Both the position numbers and the translations under genes were made by a program. 64,000 nucleotides of DNA from Clostridiales bacterium (GTDB taxonomy: Bacteria > Bacillota > Clostridia > Lachnospirales > Cellulosilyticaceae), in the NCBI GenBank assembly GCA_019418225.1, contig DYCF01000008.1, positions 26,419 through 90,418 on the forward strand, written 5' to 3'. The notes beneath the pieces were generated by a model that saw only the letters and a program-made list of their open reading frames with translations, had not been told where the DNA came from and did not search any database. Of this stretch, positions 26,146 to 34,700 are shown one piece after another. Numbering within the stretch: position 1 is the stretch's first letter; each line of letters opens with the position of its first letter.

Positions 26146-27324
26146 TCAAATCCTTATTTTAGCTTTTACCTTTTGATTTGGTAAAAAGCCATTTGTATTA
26201 GATACTAATTTGACTTGTACTGGAATATAATCATCATCCTCCTCTATCACCTTTTGTAAAATTGTACTTACCGTTCCTTGAGTTTCTCCTTCGTCATCTT
26301 CACTTGTTACTGTAACCTCTTGGCCAACTTCAATTTGGCTGCCCTCCTCAACAGGTACTTCAAGTTCAACGATTAAAGAGTCTTCATTCGATAACTCGAT
26401 AAGTGTATTACCATTTCCTGAAACTCTAGTTCCTGCTATACATTTTACCTTACTTACAATTTGATTATCCTTTAAGGCGATTAAAGTGTCTCCTTCAATA
26501 TTATCTTTAACTAATCTTTTTTTCATATTAGCTAAATCTGTTTGTGCCTGTGCTAACTTAATCTGCGTTCCATTTAAATTATAAGCTACCTCCTGGTCAC
26601 TTGCTTTAACATTTGTTTGTACTTCTTCTAATTGGGCTTCTAAAGTAGTTATTCTTAAGTCATTACTTGTTTTAAGGACTTCAATATTATTTTTTATAGA
26701 AGCCACTTCACCTTCCTTTAAGTTAACCTGCTGTTTAGCAGCTTCAACCTCCTTTTGTGAGGCCCCTCCCACCTCATAAACTTCCTTAGTCTTTATATAG
26801 TCTTCCTTTGCAATTTCTAAGGCTTCTTGAGCAGCTTCTAAACTTATATATAAATTACTAAGCTGAGGATCTGCATCATTCGCCTTATAATATTTTCTAA
26901 GTTCTAATTCCTTTTTGATAGCTTCTTCCTGTGCTTTATAAGTATTAATATAATTTTGAAGTCTTGCCACTTCGTTTTCTAAATTTTTTATGTTGGCTTT
27001 TGTGCTTTCTATGTTTTCCAGGTAGTCTCCATAAGAAAAGCGTAATAATACATCTCCTGCTTTAACCTTACTGCCTTCCTGCACATAAACCTCTTCTATA
27101 ATGGCCGGGAACTCTAGAAATACTTGCTCCTGTTCTATCATTTTTACTCTGCCATCTACCTCTAATTCATCCGCCTCTTCCACCTGAGCCGTCTCTATTG
27201 GCATTTCTTGCGTTTCTTGCGTTTCCTCAATTTGCGTATTGGCTACCTCATTACTGCCCTCACTGCATCCTGTTAATCCCATCATGATTATAAGCATTGT
27301 ACATGCAAATTTATTTCTCCTCAC
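26146..27324 (-). CDS. MFP/HlyD-family efflux adaptor lipoprotein
   Basis: Periplasmic-adaptor-type (MacA-like) subunit of the neighbouring MacB-type exporter. Lipoprotein signal ends in LIIMMGLTGC. A biotinyl-lipoyl half-motif (VQEGSKVKAGDVLLRF), a long coiled coil (about residues 85-250) and a beta-barrel region follow. I chose the GTG at 27324, which has AAGGGGG about 9 bases upstream and puts the lipid Cys at position 20; the frame extends to a GTG at 27348. Last gene of the six-gene NRPS cluster, 48 bases after the permease gene. Confidence 0.82.
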   Translation of the reverse strand: MRRNKFACTMLIIMMGLTGCSEGSNEVANTQIEETQETQEMPIETAQVEEADELEVDGRVKMIEQEQVFLEFPAIIEEVYVQEGSKVKAGDVLLRFSYGDYLENIESTKANIKNLENEVARLQNYINTYKAQEEAIKKELELRKYYKANDADPQLSNLYISLEAAQEALEIAKEDYIKTKEVYEVGGASQKEVEAAKQQVNLKEGEVASIKNNIEVLKTSNDLRITTLEAQLEEVQTNVKASDQEVAYNLNGTQIKLAQAQTDLANMKKRLVKDNIEGDTLIALKDNQIVSKVKCIAGTRVSGNGNTLIELSNEDSLIVELEVPVEEGSQIEVGQEVTVTSEDDEGETQGTVSTILQKVIEEDDDYIPVQVKLVSNTNGFLPNQKVKAKIRI

Positions 27325-27372
27325 AATAATCTGCCCCCTTAATTTCACTTCCTATGCTTAATGTTTCTCCTA

Positions 27373-29916
27373 CTATTCACGATCCTTTAATATCTCCACA
27401 AGAGAGACATCTTTGAGCTTTCTTCCTAAGAATATTCTTGTAAGCAAGTACACACCTATAATAATGCCTGTCATAATCAGGTATTCTTCCCATGCCATAT
27501 AACACCTCATACCAGATTTCATAGTCGCATTAACTGCTGGAATGAGGTACTGCATCAATACTGTCCCTACTGGGAAAATAATAAGTATCGTTAATGCTAC
27601 GAAATACTTAATACTTCCCAAATACATTGCCTCTATTTCTTTTTCCTTAAATCCAAATACCTTCATCAGCGATATGCTAAATGTGGCACGTTCTATGCAG
27701 TTCTTAACAAGTAAATACATCACGAGTATAAATATCACGATAGACATGACTAAAAACATACCTATAATGCCCAATGTATCATCTACCCAGCTTCTAGCTG
27801 TCTTTAGTACAGTTTGTTTTTCTACTGTACTTGAAAGCATAACAGAAGGGATTTCAACGGCTTCATCACTAAACAAGGTATTGTAATATGGTGCCTCTTT
27901 ATCCTCTTCCTCTGAATTAGCATTGCCATCTGGGTCAAAAAATTCTTCCATAGCTTCTTTATTCATGAAAAAGTAAATACCATTTTTAAAAGATACTGTA
28001 CCCGCTATAGTAAAGGCATAATCTTTATTATTTAAAGAATCGGTAAATACTACCTTGTCACCTACTTTATATCCATACTTTACAACAGCTGAATCTGAAA
28101 TATAAACTTTATTAATATCATCCTCTAATTCATTCGCAAATTTAAAATATTTGCTATCCTCTTCCACTCCTTGCAGCACAACTGGTAAATCTGTTCCTGC
28201 CATAGAACAATAAATTGTAAAACTCTTCGTATAGCCAGTCTCTGTATTCGCAGGCTGCTTCTCTAATGGATTCTTTAAAACATACATGTAATTATATTGC
28301 ATATCTTCTGTTACACTATCCGCATAATAAACTATACTGCTATATAAGCTTATCCCTAACATCATAATAATAATGGCTAAGCCTAATCCCATAATCATAA
28401 TTAAGTTATTTCTTTTATCTTTTAACACCTGTCTAAGTTGAAAGCGCTGCATAAATTTTATATTTCCCATATCTATTGTGCTTACCTTATCAGCCTTTCT
28501 TTCTTTTCTTAACAATTTAAGTGGCTCTTTACTCAGATTCTTAGATAACACAAATAAATTAATTACAACTACCATGAAGATTGGCATTCCAATGCCATAA
28601 ATCATTAAAGGCATAGGATATGTTGTGGCAATCTCCATATGAGAATAATTAGGCATAATACAGCTTTGCGTCATATATATTCCTAAAAAAGTTCCTATAA
28701 CCGCCCCAATACTAACAACGATTACAGGTAATTTAATATAATGCTTCACTAACTCCTTTTTCCTATATCCCATCGCATAAAGGGTTCCTATGACTACACT
28801 ATCTTTTTCAATAGAATGCATAGCAAATATAGATAGGATATACGCAATTAGAATAGCTAATAAAACACCTGCTACTAAGGCAATCATATAAAATGATTGA
28901 TGGCTATCTACAAAATCCCTTACCCGCGTATTCGTCTTTGCTTCTTGAAATGCTGATAAGTTATTAAATTCATAATCTAGCTCATCATCAATGAAATCTA
29001 ATATTTCCTTATGCATCTGTGCTATGCCCGCCGTTAATTCTATTCCACCTTGCTCTAGTGAGCCTATTCCTGTCATTATATTATTAGGTAAACTAGCACC
29101 CATCTGTTGATGCATACTCATAATCCCATTGGTAAGTTGCTGACTGCCTTCTTCCATTTCACTAAATCCTGTATTAATGTATTTCTTTACATCTTTAATA
29201 TCTTTAATTCTTTCTTTTATATAAGTATCTGTAATTTTACTTTCATCTACTTTCATATCTAGCAAATATTTTTTTAAATCTTTCTCTCGGCTTTCATCAT
29301 TTAATATGTATGTATAGTTATATTTGACTTCTGTCCCTTTTATTTTTTGAGCACATATCTTCTCAAATGTCTCCGCACCCACAAGGCCTAAACCAAACTT
29401 TTCATCTGTTCCTACGTCTGATATTTCAGCTACACGATGACAATAGTCTGCAACGGTTCCAATACCTACAACCTTATATTGCTGCTCTCCAATTGTTATG
29501 GCATCCCCTACTGCAAAGCCATTATCTGCTGCATATAATTTTTCTAATACAATTTCATCTTGCGTGGGATTTCCCTTACCCTCTTCAATATTGACCTGAT
29601 TAATATATTCTCTATCCTTAAAAATACGTACCTTTGTTTCCTTTTGAGCCGGTAAATCTATATAAAATGTAGCTTCTGTTCGTACGCCCATGTCAGATAG
29701 TTCTTTATCTTGTTCTTTCGTAAGAGGAACATAAACGCTAAACTCGCCATCCTCTACATGATTAATTGCCCAATACTTTTGAATGGTTCCCTCTACTGCA
29801 AAAGTTGTATTGCCATATCCCACAACAACTGCCATGCTTAGCACTACTATGGCTAATATGGCTAAATAACGAAATAAATTATGTTTCAAATCTCTTAAAA
29901 TACGTTTTTGTAACAT
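27373..29916 (-). CDS. MacB/FtsX-type ABC exporter permease
   Basis: 847-residue permease with an N-terminal membrane helix, a large extracellular domain (about 45-330), three central helices (about 340-470), a second extracellular domain and three C-terminal helices (about 745-830) typical of duplicated FtsX architecture. The ATG at 29916 is chosen: AAGGAG lies 5 bases before it and LQKRILRDLKHN is the usual N-terminus, although the frame opens to 29961. It works with the ATPase upstream and the adaptor downstream and is the obvious exporter for the product of the NRPS genes in the same operon. Confidence 0.86.
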   Translation of the reverse strand: MLQKRILRDLKHNLFRYLAILAIVVLSMAVVVGYGNTTFAVEGTIQKYWAINHVEDGEFSVYVPLTKEQDKELSDMGVRTEATFYIDLPAQKETKVRIFKDREYINQVNIEEGKGNPTQDEIVLEKLYAADNGFAVGDAITIGEQQYKVVGIGTVADYCHRVAEISDVGTDEKFGLGLVGAETFEKICAQKIKGTEVKYNYTYILNDESREKDLKKYLLDMKVDESKITDTYIKERIKDIKDVKKYINTGFSEMEEGSQQLTNGIMSMHQQMGASLPNNIMTGIGSLEQGGIELTAGIAQMHKEILDFIDDELDYEFNNLSAFQEAKTNTRVRDFVDSHQSFYMIALVAGVLLAILIAYILSIFAMHSIEKDSVVIGTLYAMGYRKKELVKHYIKLPVIVVSIGAVIGTFLGIYMTQSCIMPNYSHMEIATTYPMPLMIYGIGMPIFMVVVINLFVLSKNLSKEPLKLLRKERKADKVSTIDMGNIKFMQRFQLRQVLKDKRNNLIMIMGLGLAIIIMMLGISLYSSIVYYADSVTEDMQYNYMYVLKNPLEKQPANTETGYTKSFTIYCSMAGTDLPVVLQGVEEDSKYFKFANELEDDINKVYISDSAVVKYGYKVGDKVVFTDSLNNKDYAFTIAGTVSFKNGIYFFMNKEAMEEFFDPDGNANSEEEDKEAPYYNTLFSDEAVEIPSVMLSSTVEKQTVLKTARSWVDDTLGIIGMFLVMSIVIFILVMYLLVKNCIERATFSISLMKVFGFKEKEIEAMYLGSIKYFVALTILIIFPVGTVLMQYLIPAVNATMKSGMRCYMAWEEYLIMTGIIIGVYLLTRIFLGRKLKDVSLVEILKDRE

Positions 29917-29954
29917 AATTTCTCCTTCCTCTATATCCATTTTAACCCTTGTCT

Positions 29955-30656
29955 TTACCAAGTTAATTCTTCGGCTTCAACAAGGGTCTCATTTCTATAA
30001 TCCTTAGCAATCTTTCCATCTCTTATATGTAACACATGATGTGCCATATACTTAATCGCTTCATTATGCGTTACAATACACATTGTAGTGCCATATAATC
30101 TGTTTACCTTCTGTAATAACACTAACATTTCCTTAGAGGTTTTATAATCTAACGCACCAGTCGGTTCGTCACAAAGTAATACCCTAGGATTCTTAATCAA
30201 TGCCCTCGCAATAGCGCATCTTTGTTGTTGCCCACCAGAAAGTTGCGAAGGAAATTTATTTTGATGTTCTGTTAAACCTACCATCTCTAATAATTCATCT
30301 ACATTAAGGGGATCTTTTGCTAAATATTCACAAACAAGTATGTTTTCTTTAACTGTTAAGTCTGGTACCAGATTATAAAATTGAAATATAAATGCTAGAT
30401 ACTTTCTCCTATATTCTATTAATTCCTTAGACTTCATGCCTGAAATCGTTACACCATCTACTACAATTGTGCCTTTATCAACTTGATCTAATCCACCTAT
30501 TATATTTAAAAAAGTGGATTTACCTGAGCCACTAGGGCCCAGGATAACGCAAATCTCACCCTTTTCAATTTCTACACTTATATCATCTACAACCTTCGTT
30601 GTGATACTTCCATTACTATAACTTTTTTCTAAGTTTTTAACCTCTAAATAGCTCAT
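29955..30656 (-). CDS. MacB/LolD-type ABC exporter ATP-binding protein
   Basis: 233-residue ATPase with Walker A GPSGSGKST, signature LSGGQQQR, Walker B VLLCDEPTGALD and H-loop VTHNEA, plus the family-typical YRRKYLAFIFQFYNLVPDLT. It lies between the reductase and the permease in the NRPS operon and powers the exporter. RBS GGAGG precedes the ATG. Confidence 0.9.
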   Translation of the reverse strand: MSYLEVKNLEKSYSNGSITTKVVDDISVEIEKGEICVILGPSGSGKSTFLNIIGGLDQVDKGTIVVDGVTISGMKSKELIEYRRKYLAFIFQFYNLVPDLTVKENILVCEYLAKDPLNVDELLEMVGLTEHQNKFPSQLSGGQQQRCAIARALIKNPRVLLCDEPTGALDYKTSKEMLVLLQKVNRLYGTTMCIVTHNEAIKYMAHHVLHIRDGKIAKDYRNETLVEAEELTW

Positions 30657-30687
30657 ATATGGCCTCCACTTACTTCGTCATTCTTAT

Positions 30688-31752
30688 TTACAACACACCA
30701 CTTTCAGTTTCCAATAAATCGCCTGAATCATAAGGAATTTCAATCATTGCAAATTGTAGTGCTTCACTTTTTTTCATATACTGTATGACTTCAGATACCT
30801 CTAAGATGTCCTTTGCCCAATGTATTCCTTGCTTAGGTTTCTTATTTAATATGCTTTTTACAACAAGGGCTGCCACTTCTCCGCAGACAATATTACTATC
30901 TTGTAAGTTTACAATACATCGGTAACGCTTCTTCTCTTGTTGCTTTTCACCATAAAATTCATAAAGAAGTGCTGACCATTTCTCCATATGTTCTCGATAT
31001 TGATTCATGCAATTCTCTGTATAATTTACTTGTTCTAATGCTATCTCTAAATCTGGCAACGCATTAAACCAATGCATTTCCTTAATTCCTAGCCTTTCTG
31101 CCACATCTATCATTTCTTTGCTTAAATAGCTTTTAATATATACTGGTTCCAAAAAACCTGGTAATTGGATTTTTTCTTCACTTTCCATATCTTCCTGTAG
31201 CAACTTGCCTTGGCTATAATAAATTCCTTTATATCCTGAATCCGATAGTGAATTTAAAATAATATCTTCAAGTGCTGCACTAGAATAAGGTTGCCTTCCA
31301 CCTTGGAAACAATAAACCTCTTCGATTTGATCTAAATACTTCCCCTCTACTAGCTTAGGCAATATCCCAGATAAACCTGGGACATAGCCTGTTGCTACGA
31401 CATATCTACCTTCTGGCATTACTTTTATCCTTACTTCTTGCTCCGTTAACAATATATCTGAAGCATCTACATAAATAGCTCCTGCCTTATAAGCTGCTAC
31501 AGCTACCTTTTCTTTGATTTTATAAGAAGGCCCTGCACAATTTAAGACAACATCACAACCTTTACAAAATTGGTTAAGGCTTTCTTCCTCAAAAATATCT
31601 GTCTTAATATATTTAAAGTCATCTAAAGCTTTAATGTCTTCCGTAGGTTCTTTGCGCTGCCCACCTCTTACTTTAAAAAATCTTGCTAAATACTTACAAG
31701 CAGCTTTACCTACTACCCCGCTACTTCCTAAAACACCTACAGTTGGCTTCAT
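30688..31752 (-). CDS. Saccharopine-dehydrogenase-like NAD(P) reductase of the NRPS cluster
   Basis: 354-residue protein with an N-terminal Rossmann dinucleotide site (GVLGSSGVVG, residues 6-15) and the saccharopine dehydrogenase/trans-acting enoyl reductase-like layout (CDVVLNCAGPSYK, then VVATGYVPGLSGILPKL). It starts one base after the stop codon of the large NRPS (GAGTAAGATG), so it is translationally coupled to it. In pyochelin and yersiniabactin pathways a reductase (PchG, Irp3) converts a thiazoline to a thiazolidine at this point; this protein is not obviously in the PchG family but is placed to do the same step. That role is inference. Confidence 0.72.
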   Translation of the reverse strand: MKPTVGVLGSSGVVGKAACKYLARFFKVRGGQRKEPTEDIKALDDFKYIKTDIFEEESLNQFCKGCDVVLNCAGPSYKIKEKVAVAAYKAGAIYVDASDILLTEQEVRIKVMPEGRYVVATGYVPGLSGILPKLVEGKYLDQIEEVYCFQGGRQPYSSAALEDIILNSLSDSGYKGIYYSQGKLLQEDMESEEKIQLPGFLEPVYIKSYLSKEMIDVAERLGIKEMHWFNALPDLEIALEQVNYTENCMNQYREHMEKWSALLYEFYGEKQQEKKRYRCIVNLQDSNIVCGEVAALVVKSILNKKPKQGIHWAKDILEVSEVIQYMKKSEALQFAMIEIPYDSGDLLETESGVL

Positions 31753-31753
31753 C

Positions 31754-34700
31754 TTACTCTCCCTTCGCTGCTTTCACTTTTTCTACAACTACCTCAACGA
31801 TGGTATTTACATGAGGTGAAGCCATGCAAGTTAAATGTTTTCCTTCAACACTTACTTTAGTAATTTCTCCCTTAACAGCTAATTCCGCTGTATAGTACAT
31901 TTTTTCAGGAACCAAGCTAAATATGTCATCATTCTCTGTACAATAAAAAGCTGTAGCATTACCTTCATAAGCTTGTGGCTTATAATCAATAAAGCTTCTT
32001 ACGCTTTTCTTAAATATTTGATAGAGCTGATTGAACTCTTTTAATTCAAAAGCTGTAGGATGTGTACTAGCATTTGGCATCGCCCTATAAATACTAGCGA
32101 TACGCTGTGTTTGATCTTTTTCAAATATGCTATATTGCATTGCCTCGTCGCCTAATTTTTCTTTAACTCTCTGTAAGAATTCACTTTGCTCAATAAACTT
32201 ATCTTTTACTGCCTTATGCTCTTTCATAATTTCATCTATAATTTGATTATCTACATCATAGCCAGCTTTATGTAAGTCCGCACCTAAGATAGTTGCAAAA
32301 CCTTTTTCTAAAGCAATTTCATTTGAAATTTGTGTCAACCAGCGTTTCGTATCAATCATAATAAGTTCAATATTATCTATGCCTATATTTTTTAGATTTC
32401 TAGCCGTTTCTAATGCAATATTTCCCCCAAAACAATGACCAATAAAAATATACTTTTTATTGCCAAAGGCTTTTAAATGATTTGCACACCTTACACCTAA
32501 TTGCTCAATTAACTCTTGCTCTGCACACTTTAAATAAATCTCATCATATTTACAGCTAAATCCTACAATCTTATTTGACACCCTTGCTTTGATTTGCTCT
32601 ACCAATTCATTGTAAATAGATAAGGTACCTGTACCATCTGAGAATAATACAATTGTAGGCTCTTCATGTCCTTCTGCAATAACAGAAAATACATCTAGCT
32701 TTTCTGTTTCCTTTTGACTACTCTCAAGGGCTTTAGCAAATAACTCAATGGTGCTATTTTGCATAAGTATACGCATTAAAGTATTCCATTCCATTGCCTG
32801 TGCTTCTTTAACCTCTTCCTTGATTCTTCCAATAACTTGTGCCAGGAGTAAAGAGTCTCCTCCTATTTCAAAAAATGCTTCATTTCTATTAATAACACGT
32901 TTTACATTTAAAACCTCTCGCCAGATTTTTTCTATTTGCTGTTCCAGTTCACCCTGCGGTGCTTCTATTAAGACATTGTTTTCCTTATGTACATTTAAAT
33001 GCTTTCTCAATGCTTTTGTATCTACTTTTCCATTGGCTGTAAGTGGGAACTGATTTAAAATTTCAATACTTACTGGCATCATATAATCTTGAACATTGTC
33101 TTTTAAATATTTAAAAACATCACCATCTGTCAAGCCTACTTTTTCTTCATTAAAGCGGCTAATGAAAATTCTTTGATATGAGCAAGCTAAGAAATTATCT
33201 TCTGCAGGATATTTAAATAATATTTCTGTCTGAGCACGCTCGAAGTTTCTATACCAATGTGGTAATTCAAAGAAAATATTATCACCTCTCTCATCTGTTG
33301 CATCAATTCTATAAAGAAATCCCATAGATGTTAATAATGAATTTAATTCCTTTACTGCGTCGATGATGATTAAATATCCCTTTGCTGTAGCAATTGACTT
33401 TAATACCTGCATTGCATCATAACCATTTACTGACATATGCAGTACATTGGCACATAAGATAATATCTATTGAAGACTCTTTAATACCTTGCATCTTAAAG
33501 TCTTCATTAATATCAAATACTTGATATTTCATCCAAGGATATTTAGCATACTTCTCTCTTGCCTTATTAAGAAAGAATGCTGATACATCTGTGAAATAAT
33601 ATTCAATATTTTTACCTTTTAGATGGGGTAAAATATCATCTGTCGTACCACCTGTTCCTGCTCCTACTTCCATAATGCGTACCGTATGATTAGGATGCTC
33701 TTTTAATAGCTCATCAACTGCCATCACAATTGCCTCAACGGCTAAGTTATTAAGACACCTTGAGAAAATATTATTATGATATACACCGAAGGCTAACTCT
33801 GTTTTACCTTCAGGGAATAAAATCTCTTGTGGTTCTTTATTTCCTACTAATACCTCATGAATATTTTCAGCAGATGCATTAAAGTAATTCATTGATATTT
33901 GACTTTCTAACTCCTCTGCTTCATTACTGAGTAGAAGTTCTCTTAGTGCATTGATTTGTGCCTTTGTTCCCACCTTGCAGCACTTATACGAAATATCTGA
34001 TGTGCTCTCGCTTACCTTTTGAATAAAGCCTTCTTCACTTAAAGCTGTAAGCCACCTTTTAACAAGCTTATGATATTCAACTCTTGCTTCAATCTTTGTT
34101 AAGATTTCTTGATAGGTATTTATTTGTCCCTCTTGAGTAAAAATACCTTTCTCACAGAAGAAATCCATTATCTCTACTAGCGCAAAATCACTGGCATAAC
34201 TCATATACTTTTTAAACTTCTCACCATTAACATGTGCTGTATATTCTTCTGCACATCTCGTTAATTTTTCTTCTAGTTGACTCTTCTCTTCTGTGTAATC
34301 CAATTTGGATTCATATGCCGGCACTACAAAAGCATGTAATTGTTTTTCTTTTTCCTCTAAAGTATCAGCAATCACTATCGCCGAATCAACTGCCGTACAA
34401 TTCTTAAGTACATTTTCAATTTCACCTAATTCAATGCGGTGTCCTCTAATTTTAACTTGACTATCTTCACGTCCTAAAAATTCTATTTCGCCATTTTCAA
34501 GATAACGCCCTAAATCTCCTGTTTCATAAAGCCTCTCTTGCAAAATAGCATTTGTCATAAATTTACTTTTAGTTAACTCCTCATCATTAAAGTAACCATT
34601 TGCAAGTCCCTCTCCAGCAATATAGATATCCCCTACTGTGCCATTTGGGCATTGTTCTTTATTACTATTTAAAATATAAAATCTCTGATTAGCTAGAGGC

